64,000 bases of DNA from Deinococcus soli (ex Cha et al. 2016) (GTDB lineage Bacteria; Deinococcota; Deinococci; Deinococcales; Deinococcaceae). The notes under the pieces are model-generated. The model was given only the letters and a program-made list of their open reading frames with translations, searched no databases and was not told where the DNA came from. Below, one piece after another: positions 47,711 to 56,043 of the stretch. Made by a program: the position numbers and the translations under genes. How positions within the stretch are numbered: the stretch's first letter is position 1; every line of letters begins with the position of its first letter. Location of the stretch: NCBI RefSeq assembly GCF_001007995.1, contig NZ_CP011389.1, positions 1,568,001 through 1,632,000 of the forward strand, read 5' to 3'.

Positions 47711-49534
47711 ATGAACGGTACATTGATCAAGTTCCTCATTGATTTGGCATTATGGGCTGCGGCAGCTCTCTTCGCGTATGCCTTCCGGAAACCGACGTTG
47801 GTGACCTTCGGAATTCCTCTGAATGTCGTGGGCTATATCGGACTTAGTGTGGTGGTCATGGCTGTTGCGGCTTGGTATTACCGGCTTCCGAGACAGACTT
47901 GGAGACGGGTCGGTGTACCAGACCTGATGGTGCTGGCGCGCGCTGTCATGATATCGACCCTCGTGATGTTCGCGCTGGGCTTCATCCTGCAGAGCTGGTT
48001 GCAGCTACCCCGTAGTGTTCCGCTGCTGTCTGGCGTGCTGGGCGTGTTGCTCATGGGCAGCGTCCGCGTTCTCTCTCGCTTACTGGCAGAGAAAGTTCGT
48101 AGCCGTGGCACACCGGATCAGCGGCGCGTCCTGATCGTAGGCGCTGGAAGTGCAGGCGCCCTCTTTGCTCGGGAAATGCTCAGGCATCCTGAGTCGGGGC
48201 TCAGACCTATTGGTTTCATGGACGATGAGGCTGGGAAGCAACGTCAACTGGTTGTAGGACTCCCAGTGTTTGGCCGCATTGCCGATCTGCCAGAGATCGT
48301 GAGCCGCGAGGGAGCACAGGAGGTCTTGATTGCCGTGCCTTCTGCTAGTGGGGATTTCGTACGACATGTGGTGGACTTAGCTCGGGAAGCGCAGGTCCGT
48401 TACCGGATCATTCCGGGCGTGTTTGAAATTCTTTCCGGTGACGTAAACATCAATCAGATTCGTGATGTGAATGTCGAGGATTTATTACGACGACCTCCGG
48501 TGCAACTTAATACCTCTGAGATCGCCGGCTATCTCAAAGACCGGGTGATCCTCGTCACAGGAGCTGGGGGCAGCATAGGTTCAGAACTTGTGAGGCAGCT
48601 TGTCCCCTTTGAACCCCGCATAATCTTGCTTTTTGGACGAGGCGAAAACAGTATCTTCAGTATCCAACAGGAATTGACACGGTCCTTTCAGGAGGTCGAG
48701 AAGATCGCCTTGATCGGTGACGTGCGCGATGAGGCACGACTGCGCGCCGTGTTTGAGGAATACCGCCCAGAAGTGGTGTTTCATGCAGCTGCCCACAAGC
48801 ACGTTCCTCTCATGGAGCGCACGCCCTCTGAAGCGATCCTGAACAACGTTATGGGTACCCGGAACGTCGTCAATCTCTGTCTGGAATACGGCACCCTCCG
48901 TCTAGTTAATGTTTCCACAGACAAGGCTGTGAACCCGACCAGTGTCATGGGTGCCTCCAAACGGGTAGCGGAGATGGTCGTCTCGGCAGGTGCCGCACGT
49001 GCGCAGCCACACCAAGCCTTTGTCTCCGTACGCTTCGGCAATGTTCTGGGAAGCCGGGGTAGCGTCGTGCCGACCTTCATGGCGCAGATCCGGTCAGGAG
49101 GGCCGATCACCGTGACTCACCCGGACATGGTGCGGTACTTCATGACCATTCCTGAAGCGTCGCGGCTGGTCCTGCAGGCTGGTGGTCTGGCCGAGAACGG
49201 TAAAGTCTACGTTCTGAACATGGGGGATCCAGTCAAGATTGCCGATCTGGCGCGTGACGTGATCCGGCTGAGTGGCGCAACAAACGTTGATGTGGTCTTC
49301 AGCGGCATTCGTCCCGGTGAGAAACTGTACGAGGAGTTGATGACTACCAGTGAAGGCATTGATGCCACGACTCACATGGAAATCTTCAGCGCGAAACTTG
49401 CTCCAGTCGACACAGAACTCATTGATCGGGAGCTGCGACTTCTGGCTGAACATGCCGCACAGCCAAACCCGGACGCCATCCGGACGGACTTGGCGCGTTT
49501 GATTCCGGAAAATAAATTCGGTCAGGTAAGGTAG
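47711..49534 (+). CDS. Membrane-bound UDP-sugar 4,6-dehydratase, PglF/CapD-like
   Basis: A 607-residue protein: four to five N-terminal helices (residues 8-125), a first Rossmann domain (VLIVGAGSAGALFAREML), then the catalytic extended SDR domain with ILVTGAGGSIGSELVRQL, HAAAHKHVPLME and STDKAVNPTSVMGASKRVAE. This layout is that of retaining UDP-GlcNAc 4,6-dehydratases (PglF, CapD, WbpM). It would feed the adjacent aminotransferase. Located 20 bp after it. GC content is moderate. Confidence 0.93.
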   Translation: MNGTLIKFLIDLALWAAAALFAYAFRKPTLVTFGIPLNVVGYIGLSVVVMAVAAWYYRLPRQTWRRVGVPDLMVLARAVMISTLVMFALGFILQSWLQLPRSVPLLSGVLGVLLMGSVRVLSRLLAEKVRSRGTPDQRRVLIVGAGSAGALFAREMLRHPESGLRPIGFMDDEAGKQRQLVVGLPVFGRIADLPEIVSREGAQEVLIAVPSASGDFVRHVVDLAREAQVRYRIIPGVFEILSGDVNINQIRDVNVEDLLRRPPVQLNTSEIAGYLKDRVILVTGAGGSIGSELVRQLVPFEPRIILLFGRGENSIFSIQQELTRSFQEVEKIALIGDVRDEARLRAVFEEYRPEVVFHAAAHKHVPLMERTPSEAILNNVMGTRNVVNLCLEYGTLRLVNVSTDKAVNPTSVMGASKRVAEMVVSAGAARAQPHQAFVSVRFGNVLGSRGSVVPTFMAQIRSGGPITVTHPDMVRYFMTIPEASRLVLQAGGLAENGKVYVLNMGDPVKIADLARDVIRLSGATNVDVVFSGIRPGEKLYEELMTTSEGIDATTHMEIFSAKLAPVDTELIDRELRLLAEHAAQPNPDAIRTDLARLIPENKFGQVR

Positions 49535-49537
49535 AAG

Positions 49538-49725
49538 TCATCCGGAAAATGCGCGCAGCAGCATGCTGCAGGCCAGCTGAGCCATCCTGAGGAAGTTGTC
49601 TGCCTTCACCTCATTACCCGTTCAAACCCTCCGGAAGCTCGGCAGCTGGGCGATCATCCGTTCTACTTTCCAGTGCCGCAAGGGACGGTCGTCCTGCATC
49701 TGCCGACGATTTCGTCGATTGGGCG
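49538..49725 (-). pseudogene. IS5-family transposase remnant, C-terminal piece
   Basis: Reading leftward from the IS3 insertion the codons give RRNRRQMQDDRPLRHWKVERMIAQLPSF and, after an in-frame TGA at 49624-49622, TGNEVKADNFLRMAQLACSMLLRAFSG. This is the standard end of an IS5-family transposase (Glu in KVER). It is split from its N-terminal part by the IS3 element at 49726-50940 and further damaged by the internal stop. Confidence 0.85.
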
Positions 49726-49787
49726 TGACGTGACCCCAATTGGTCGGCCCACTCCGAATGAGACAAGATCGTCTCCAGGGAGGGGTC

Positions 49788-50054
49788 ATGAAGCACAAGC
49801 AGTACAGCGAAAACGAGATCCTTGATGTCTTGGCCCAAGTTGAGGCGGGCACCGCGGTCGGTGACGTCGCTCGGTTGTCCGGGGTCTCCAAGGCCACCAT
49901 TCACCGCTGGCAGGCACGGTACGGCGGCATGACCAAGGACGACGCGAAGCGCGTTCGGCAGCTGGAAGAAGAAAATCGTCGCCTGAAGAAGCTGGTGGCG
50001 CATCTGGCACTCGATAACAGCATCCTGAAGGAGGTGGTGGGCCGAAAGTGGTGA
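49788..50054 (+). CDS. IS3-family transposase OrfA
   Basis: 88 residues from ATG 49788. A helix-turn-helix (YSENEILDVLAQVEAGTAVGDVARLSGVSKATIHRWQARY) is followed by a leucine-zipper-like coil (RQLEEENRRLKKLVAHLALDNSILKE). OrfB begins seven bases before its end in the -1 frame, the usual setting for programmed -1 frameshifting that makes the OrfAB transposase. Confidence 0.92.
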   Translation: MKHKQYSENEILDVLAQVEAGTAVGDVARLSGVSKATIHRWQARYGGMTKDDAKRVRQLEEENRRLKKLVAHLALDNSILKEVVGRKW

Positions 50055-50893
50055 GTCCCGAACAGATGCCGCAGGTCCAGACGCCCATCAAACGACGGGT
50101 CATCCAGGAAGTGCGGCACCTGTTCGGGATCAGTGAGCGGCGAGCCTGCCGTGTTCTTGGTTTTCATCGTTCTACACAGCGTCATCGCGCGACGAGAGAT
50201 GACCGTGATCTGGCAGACAAGCTCAGGACGCTCGCGTGCGAGCGTCCCCGGTTCGGATATCGGCGTCTCCACATCCTGCTGCGCCGCCAGGGCGAGACCG
50301 TTAACCACAAGCGCGTCTACCGCGTGTACCGGAATGAAGGCTTAGCCGTCCGCAAAAAGACCCGCAGAAAGGGGGAGGCCCACACCAGACTGCCGCTCAC
50401 GTCGCCGACACGAGCGAATGAGCGCTGGAGCCTGGACTTCGTCAGTGATCAGTTGGCCAACGGGCAACGGTTCCGAATCCTCAACGTTGTAGACGACGGC
50501 ACGAGGGAATGCGTGCTCAGCTATGCGTCGACATCGATCCCCGGGAGCACCGTGGCGCGTCTGCTGGCAGACGCGATTCGGGAACGCGGAAAACCCGAAG
50601 TGCTCCTGACCGACAACGGGCCAGAGTTTACGGGCCGGGCCCTGGATCAGTGGGCGTACTCGCAGGGCATCGCCCATCACTTCATCGACCCCGGAAAGCC
50701 CGTTCAGAACGCCTATATTGAGAGCTTTAACGGTCGGATGCGTGACGAGTTCTTGAATGTTCACTGGTTCTTGAGCGTGCCGCAGGCGAGGCTGAGCCTC
50801 GCCATCTGGCGGCGGGACTATAACGTCGTCCGTCCCCACAGCTCTCTTGGGAACCTCACGCCACATGAGTTCGCCCGCCAACTGGCGGGCTGA
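50048..50893 (+). CDS. IS3-family transposase OrfB
   Basis: 281 residues. The integrase core has all three acidic residues: Asp in ERWSLDFVSDQ, Asp in VLLTDNGPEF and Glu in NAYIESFNGRMRDEFLN. The N-terminal HTH_21-type region ACERPRFGYRRLHILLRR is also typical. Probably translated as a -1 frameshift fusion with OrfA. Appears intact, so the element may still move. Confidence 0.93.
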   Translation: MVSPEQMPQVQTPIKRRVIQEVRHLFGISERRACRVLGFHRSTQRHRATRDDRDLADKLRTLACERPRFGYRRLHILLRRQGETVNHKRVYRVYRNEGLAVRKKTRRKGEAHTRLPLTSPTRANERWSLDFVSDQLANGQRFRILNVVDDGTRECVLSYASTSIPGSTVARLLADAIRERGKPEVLLTDNGPEFTGRALDQWAYSQGIAHHFIDPGKPVQNAYIESFNGRMRDEFLNVHWFLSVPQARLSLAIWRRDYNVVRPHSSLGNLTPHEFARQLAG

Positions 50894-50940
50894 AGTACGC
50901 TGGGCTCATTCGGGCTGGACCGATCAAAGGGTGAACGTCA

Positions 50941-51290
50941 GGCGCGATGATCTCAATGCCCAGCGCGGCCAACTGCACATCAAGCCCGTCACTGTCATAA
51001 ACTTTATCCCCAATCAGTCGTTGCAGGAGCGGCATCCCGAACGAGGCGTCCAGCGTGTACTGCACCAACTCGACTTCCGCAGGTCGGGCACTGCAGGTGT
51101 GTAAGGCGAGCGGCATGCCGCTCGCATCCACCATGATCATGATCTTGGTGCCTCTGCCTTTATTTGGTGTGGCCGACATTCGAGCCCCTTTTTTTGCGGC
51201 ACTGAACTTACCTTCAATGAATGCCTCTGAGCTGCCGGAATTTCTATCAGGACGAATCGTTGGATGCGAACTTAATGCTTGTGCAGTCAC
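50941..51290 (-). pseudogene. IS5-family transposase remnant, central piece
   Basis: On the - strand: EAFIEGKFSAAKKGARMSAT, then GRGTKIMIMVDASGMPLALH, RLIGDKVYDSDGLDVQLAALGIEIIAP. These are the catalytic DDE segments of an IS5-family transposase, which continue in frame in the piece at 49538-49725. The first ~100 residues are missing; the remnant peters out near 51290. Confidence 0.85.
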
Positions 51291-51302
51291 CAGCCTTCAT
51301 CT

Positions 51303-52137
51303 TCAAGGAGCTGGGATGAAGTCCACACTGTTGATAGTCAGGTTCCGATCACCCAGTTCACGGAAGTAGGGGTTAGTAATCTGGATCTCAAGAAGTTCAG
51401 CATTCAGGTGCAGCGACACCTGCTGAGGTTGACCGGTCAGCGGCAGCTGCCTAATCTCCTGGCCTCCCTGCCTGAACGTGAGCGTTGCAAAGGCCTGCGC
51501 TGCTTCTCGTCCACTGGCCCTGAATGTCAGGAGACCTGCGCCACAGGGTCGTATGGTGACAGGTTCTTTGAACAACCACACCAGACTGCGTGTCTGAACA
51601 TTCCAGCTTCCACCAGACGAAGGAGGCACGTCCAGACCAAAGGTCTGACATGACTCGGACCGGAATTGGACATCCTCTAAGGGACGCATTACGGTACTCA
51701 GAACGGTAGAAATCGTTGAAGTAACCCAATGTCAGACGTCCTGGTGCGGGAACGGGAACTCGAATGGTGGTGGGTGCCGTGAACTCCCCAGACCAGATAA
51801 CCTTCGAGTCAAGCGCCACCTGTAATACAGGGGCGGCCCCGCCGGCCTCTTGGCCCTGACCGGCAATAACGAGTGTGCCCTTCTGACAGGATTCCCCGCT
51901 GAGCCAGCCGTTGCTCATGAAGGTGTAGCCCCGGGACTTACTGAATGGCAGCAGGGACGGTTCAGTCTTTGGGAAAGCCACCCTGAACTGGAGCGGAAGC
52001 TCGCAGGGGGGGAGAGGTGCAGGCAACAGGATAGTACTCTTCAGAGGCAGCCGGGCGGCCTGCCACGCCACCAAAGCACTAATCCCCACCGGCAACAGCA
52101 GTGCCAAGAACGTCAGTGGCTTCAGATGCGGCTTCAT
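51303..52137 (-). pseudogene. Membrane-anchored protein with two carbohydrate-binding-like domains, frameshifted
   Basis: From ATG 52137: one N-terminal helix (PLTFLALLLPVGISALVAWQA), a first beta-domain ending GRLTLGYFNDFYRSEYRNAS, then a one-base frameshift near 51686 (extra C in TCCC), then a second domain ending ITNPYFRELGDRNLTINSVDF. Each domain ends in a N-D/P-x-Y...RN motif like CBM36/CBM60-type xylan-binding modules. ATGA overlap with the O-antigen ligase gene suggests a cell-surface polysaccharide function. If the frameshift is real the second domain is lost. Confidence 0.65.
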
Positions 52138-53405
52138 CGGCGAAGGCTCACAGACCATTCATGGGTTGCCAGGGGAAGAGCGTCTGTTCCTGAAATGGCA
52201 GGGTACAGCTGGAGTTGCAGGGTCTGTACTGGGACGTTCCGGATGGGACCTGTGATCTCAAGACTGATCGTTTCCCGACCATGCGTGTCAATTGAGGTGA
52301 CCTGTACAGGCGCGCAGCTCTGCAGGCAGCTGCGCAGCACCAGTCGGTACTGCCCGGGAAGTAGGCGCCAGCTGGTGTATATCGTATACCCCTGAGGCAT
52401 GCTCACGGACTCGGGAGCTCGGATAAACAGGAGGGCACCGGGTGGGGCCGGTCGCGCTGACAGAGCCGCAGCCCACACCGGGAAGGCCAGCACCACCAGC
52501 AGTGCTGCGCCAGTTAGGCCCTGACTGAACTTGAGTTCACGTGTGCGCGCAAGCTGTACGCCGGCAATCAACCAGAAGGTTTCGGCGTAGAAGGCACTAG
52601 GAGCAATGAGAGTGTTATCGGTCAGGTTGGCGACCAGCAGACCGCTGAGAACTGCGATCCCCAGAGCGTCCCGCGAACGCCAAGCCACGAGAACGACAGC
52701 GCCGATGAGGATGAACAGACCGGATAGCCCGAGTGGCCCCGTCTCTGCTATCTGATGCAGTGCACCGTTGTGAGCGATCAGCCAGGGGCTGCCGATATCC
52801 TGAAGCCAGGATGGACACGTCAGAGTGCCGGTCGGTCCAGTCCAGAGTTCGCAGCTGGTTCCGGGTGACTGCAGGTGCCTCCCAAGGAAGTAGGGGCCAA
52901 CCCCAGTCACAGGTGCGCTCTGGTAGGCAGACAGGGCGTTGGCCCACACTAAGTCGCGGCCATTAGTGTCGGACTGCACGAGTCTCGTCAGGAGGCCGTT
53001 GCCTTCACCGACACTCAGGGTGGAGATCCCCGCAGCAAGCAGGACGGCGGCGACTGCGCCCATCAGAACGCGGCGGCTGGAGTGGACGAGGAGACCAGCG
53101 GCCACACCGATGACCGCAGCCAGCAGGGGGCCCCGACTCGCGGAAAGGAGGAGGACGCTGACACCGGCACACCCGAGGAAGAGCCGCCAGGCGCGGTGAG
53201 CCTGTCCGAATAGCGCGAGCCAGATGCAGAGCGCTCCAGCCAGACCGAGAGTGATGGGGGTCATGTAGGGGTGTGACAGGCGGCTCGACAGTAGAGGAGT
53301 GCCACTTGTCAGTGTCATCAGGATAGCTGTGCCCATCACGAGAACCAGGCCAACACTGATCGGCATAATTCGGTGGGAGCTCTGCCAGCTGGCGCCAATA
53401 CCCAC
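52134..53405 (-). CDS. O-antigen ligase/Wzy-like polymerase, probably lacking its true N-terminus
   Basis: A 423-residue protein from a GTG. Several helices precede the periplasmic loop motif SAYQSAPVTGVGPYFLGRH and AHNGALHQIAETGPLGLSGL, typical of the Wzy_C/WaaL family (the His-x-x-Leu region). The last 110 residues are a soluble beta-rich domain. The first helices expected for the family are found only upstream, in a shifted frame (53406-53711). It is coupled to the carbohydrate-binding-like gene. It would join or extend lipid-linked glycans in the periplasm. Confidence 0.72.
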   Translation of the reverse strand: MGIGASWQSSHRIMPISVGLVLVMGTAILMTLTSGTPLLSSRLSHPYMTPITLGLAGALCIWLALFGQAHRAWRLFLGCAGVSVLLLSASRGPLLAAVIGVAAGLLVHSSRRVLMGAVAAVLLAAGISTLSVGEGNGLLTRLVQSDTNGRDLVWANALSAYQSAPVTGVGPYFLGRHLQSPGTSCELWTGPTGTLTCPSWLQDIGSPWLIAHNGALHQIAETGPLGLSGLFILIGAVVLVAWRSRDALGIAVLSGLLVANLTDNTLIAPSAFYAETFWLIAGVQLARTRELKFSQGLTGAALLVVLAFPVWAAALSARPAPPGALLFIRAPESVSMPQGYTIYTSWRLLPGQYRLVLRSCLQSCAPVQVTSIDTHGRETISLEITGPIRNVPVQTLQLQLYPAISGTDALPLATHEWSVSLRR

Positions 53406-53711
53406 TAGGCCCAGCGGTCAATAACGTGCGTATCAACGAGGAAAGACTGGCCTGAAGGGGCGTTTCCGTCAACAGTGCCGGGAGCTGCTGGCTGAGCAAG
53501 AAAGACGCTGAGCAAGATTTTTCGCCGCTCCTGGCAGGGCTTTCAGGCTTGCAAGCCCCGCCAGGGCCAGCGGTGAGATAACGTAGAAAGGTGCCAGCAG
53601 TGCCAGCCACACTTGGTTCCATCTGGGGATGGTTGGGCGAAGAGTGGTTGGGACGGTCACAGACAAAACTATAGGCGAGTGGGTCCCATGCCAGGCTAGA
53701 TCACCGATCAC
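53406..53711 (-). pseudogene. Displaced 5' part of the O-antigen ligase gene
   Basis: From GTG 53711 the frame reads ...RWNQVWLALLAPFYVISPLALAGL, a membrane helix, but stops at 53469. A neighbouring frame then gives ASFLLSQQLPALLTETPLQ and SSLIRTLLTAG before the ligase frame resumes with LVGIGASWQSS. Two compensating frameshifts (near 53525 and 53410) would rebuild one open gene. The evidence is the protein-like quality of each piece, so confidence is limited. Confidence 0.45.
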
Positions 53712-53760
53712 AATAACATCCTGGTGAATGACCTGCGGAGAGAAGATTTGGACCGGGACG

Positions 53761-53766
53761 TAGAAT
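53761..53766 (+). promoter_or_regulatory. -10 box of rmlA
   Basis: TAGAAT ends 7 nt before ATG 53774 and contains the A of the upstream in-frame ATG at 53765, which argues for the inner start and a leaderless rmlA transcript. Confidence 0.6.
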
Positions 53767-53773
53767 GCGCGCT

Positions 53774-54832
53774 ATGAAAGCGATCATCCCGGCGGCGGGG
53801 CTGGGCACGCGCCTGCGTCCCCTGACCTACACGCGTCCCAAACCGGTCCTGCGCGTTGCTGGTCAGCCCATCATCGCCCACGCCATCCACACCCTCGTGC
53901 ACGCCGGCATCACTGACATCGGCATCGTCGTCTCCGACATCACCCGCGATGAGATTCAACACGCTGTACGCGGTCTTCCGGACGTGGAGATCACCCTCAT
54001 CAACCAGCACGAGCAGCTCGGCCTCGGGCACGCCGTCCTCACCGCCCGCGATTGGGTCGCCCAGGACGACTTCTGCGTCTACCTCGGCGACAACCTCTTC
54101 GAGCATGGTGCCACCCCCTTCGTCCACGCCTTCCAGCAGCACCGTCCCAGTGCCCTGATCGCCCTGGTGGAGGTCCCTGACCCCACCGCCTTCGGCGTCG
54201 CCCAGCTCGACGGCACCCGCATCACCCGCCTCGTCGAGAAACCCAAGGATCCCCCCAGCAACCTCGCCGTCGCTGGTTTGTACTGTTTCACGCCCGAGAT
54301 CTTCGACATGCTCGACGGCATGCCTCCGTCCGCCCGGGGCGAATTCGAGATCACCGACGGCATCCAGCGCCTGATCGACGCCGCCCTGAACGTCCAGGGT
54401 CAGGCCGTGCAGGGCTGGTGGAAGGACACCGGCCGCCCTGCCGATCTGCTCGATGCCAACCGTCTGCTCCTCGAGCGACTGCAGGACGACGTGCAGGGCG
54501 AGGTGACCGACTCCAGGATCACGGGGCGGGTGGTGATGCCCGCGTCGGCCCGGGTGATCCGCAGCAAGATCGTCGGACCCGTCATGCTGGGTGAGGGCGT
54601 GGTGATTGAGGACGCGTACATCGGGCCGTTCACGAGCATCGGCGCGAACTCGGTGATTCGTGGTGCGGAGGTCGAGCACAGCGTGGTGGACGAGGGCGCG
54701 CAGATCGAGAACGTCAGCAAACGCCTGCAGGACTGCCTGATCGGCGTGCGTGCCCAGGTGCGTGGAGGCCGCACGGTGCCCCGCACGCACAAGCTCACCA
54801 TCAGTGACGCCAGCCTCGTCGAACTCGCCTGA
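53774..54832 (+). CDS. rmlA: Glucose-1-phosphate thymidylyltransferase, long form
   Basis: A 352-residue nucleotidyltransferase: [30 protein letters not shown] holds the nucleotide-binding loop and catalytic Lys, and [10 protein letters not shown] and the Asp in WWKDTGRP bind metal and sugar phosphate. After about residue 240 a left-handed beta-helix ([29 protein letters not shown]...) gives the StrD-like long form. It makes dTDP-glucose for deoxysugar synthesis. No rmlB, C or D is beside it. Inner ATG chosen from the promoter position. Confidence 0.9.
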   Translation: MKAIIPAAGLGTRLRPLTYTRPKPVLRVAGQPIIAHAIHTLVHAGITDIGIVVSDITRDEIQHAVRGLPDVEITLINQHEQLGLGHAVLTARDWVAQDDFCVYLGDNLFEHGATPFVHAFQQHRPSALIALVEVPDPTAFGVAQLDGTRITRLVEKPKDPPSNLAVAGLYCFTPEIFDMLDGMPPSARGEFEITDGIQRLIDAALNVQGQAVQGWWKDTGRPADLLDANRLLLERLQDDVQGEVTDSRITGRVVMPASARVIRSKIVGPVMLGEGVVIEDAYIGPFTSIGANSVIRGAEVEHSVVDEGAQIENVSKRLQDCLIGVRAQVRGGRTVPRTHKLTISDASLVELA

Positions 54833-54906
54833 CCTCACCCCTCCGCGCCGGGTGTTTTGCGGTGCGGGGCAGGGTTCTGTCAGCCGCGCGGGCCTATGAT
54901 GGGGGC

Positions 54907-55514
54907 ATGACGGATTCACCTCGGATTCACCTGGGTGCGCTGATGCGGTCCACGCTGGACGACGCGCGCAGGCAGAAGGGCACCTTGATCACCTCCAGTA
55001 CGAGCAGGGCGGGCAGCTGCACACCCTGCGCTTCGCGTCCCCGGCGCCTTTCGAGGTGTCGGTCAACACGCTGGGCGGCTCGGAGATGTATCTGCAGGGC
55101 TCGTTCGAGCCGGTGCTGATCATGGAGTGCGCCCGCTGCCTGCGCGACGTGGAGGTGCCCGTAGACGTGCAGCTGGGCACCCTGATGCGCTACGAGCCCT
55201 CGGCGGAACAGCCGTACCTGGAGGAGGCCGACACCGGTGAGGAGGTGCTGGTGTTCGGCGATCCGGACCTAGACCTCAGCGCGTACCTCGCGGAGACGAC
55301 CCTGCTGAGTGCGCCGCTGAGCGTGCTGCACGACGAGGCCTGCAAGGGGCTATGTCAGGTGTGCGGGCATGACCTGAACGAGGGGCCGTGCGAGCACATG
55401 GCGCAGGTGCCGGTCGAGGAGATCGACGACGAACTGGGCACCCCGGCGGGGTCACTGCACGCGAAGCAGAATCCGTTCGCGGCGCTGGCGGACCTGAAGC
55501 TCCCAGAGGACTGA
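54907..55514 (+). pseudogene. DUF177/YceD-family protein gene with a frameshift
   Basis: ATG 54907 (TATGAT ends 6 nt upstream) starts MTDSPRIHLGALMRSTLDDARRQKG; near 54980 the frame breaks. One base earlier the sequence continues HLDHLQYEQGGQLHTLRFASP and runs to 55514 with the paired cysteines of the family, ECARCLRDVEVP and CKGLCQVCGHDLNEGPC. Adding one base in the GGG run repairs it. DUF177 proteins are linked to rRNA and ribosome biogenesis, often beside rpmF. Either a sequencing error or a true frameshift; the C-terminal part could start separately at GTG 55056. Confidence 0.8.
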
Positions 55515-55515
55515 G

Positions 55516-56028
55516 GTGCCCGAGCTGACGCATTTCCGGGACGGGCTGCCGCGCATGGTGGACGTCTCGGAGAAGGTCGCCACGGCGCGTGAGGCCACGG
55601 CGGAAGCCTGGGTGCGCCTGCCGCCCGAGGCGCGATCCGCGCTGGAGGCGGGCACCAACCCGAAGGGTGACCCGCTGACGGTGGCGCGGCTGGCTGGGCT
55701 GGCGGGCTGCAAGCGCACGGCGGATCTGGTGACGCTGTGCCACCCCATTCCGGTGTCGGGCGCGGACGTGCGCGTGACGCTGGAGGAGGCTGGGGTGTAC
55801 GTGTGGGCGCAGGTCCGCACGACCGCTCCGACCGGCGTGGAGATGGAGGCCCTGACGGCGGTGACGGTCGCGGCGCTGAACGTGTACGACATGCTCAAGG
55901 CGGCCAGCAAGGCCATCGAGGTGACGGGTGTGCGTCTGCTGGGCAAGAGCGGCGGCAAGAGCGGCGACTACGTGACCCCCCCGGCGGGTGGCCCGGGCGG
56001 CGCGCCGGGAACTTCTGGCGAAGGTTGA
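55516..56028 (+). CDS. moaC: Cyclic pyranopterin monophosphate synthase
   Basis: A 170-residue MoaC protein from GTG 55516, one base after the previous stop. [18 protein letters not shown], the active-site stretch [17 protein letters not shown] and [24 protein letters not shown] are highly diagnostic. It rearranges the MoaA product into cyclic pyranopterin in molybdenum cofactor synthesis. The C-terminus ends in a Gly/Pro-rich tail. Confidence 0.95.
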   Translation: MPELTHFRDGLPRMVDVSEKVATAREATAEAWVRLPPEARSALEAGTNPKGDPLTVARLAGLAGCKRTADLVTLCHPIPVSGADVRVTLEEAGVYVWAQVRTTAPTGVEMEALTAVTVAALNVYDMLKAASKAIEVTGVRLLGKSGGKSGDYVTPPAGGPGGAPGTSGEG

Positions 56029-56043
56029 ACGTAGAGGCACCGT

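Larger units (their letters stand above)
49726..50940 (+). mobile_element. IS3-family element, IS407 group, with 4-bp target duplication
   Basis: The 1215-bp element starts and ends with inverted TGACGT followed by related inner sequence (…GGTCGG.CCA…CCGAATGAG). It is flanked by direct GGCG at 49722-49725 and 50941-50944. Two overlapping frames encode OrfA and OrfB. Removing the element and one GGCG restores an open IS5-family transposase frame across the junction. Confidence 0.93.

Noticed and set aside
49614..50003. - strand frame over IS3 OrfA
   Set aside because: Antisense to OrfA and spans the IS3/IS5 junction; explained by the nested elements.
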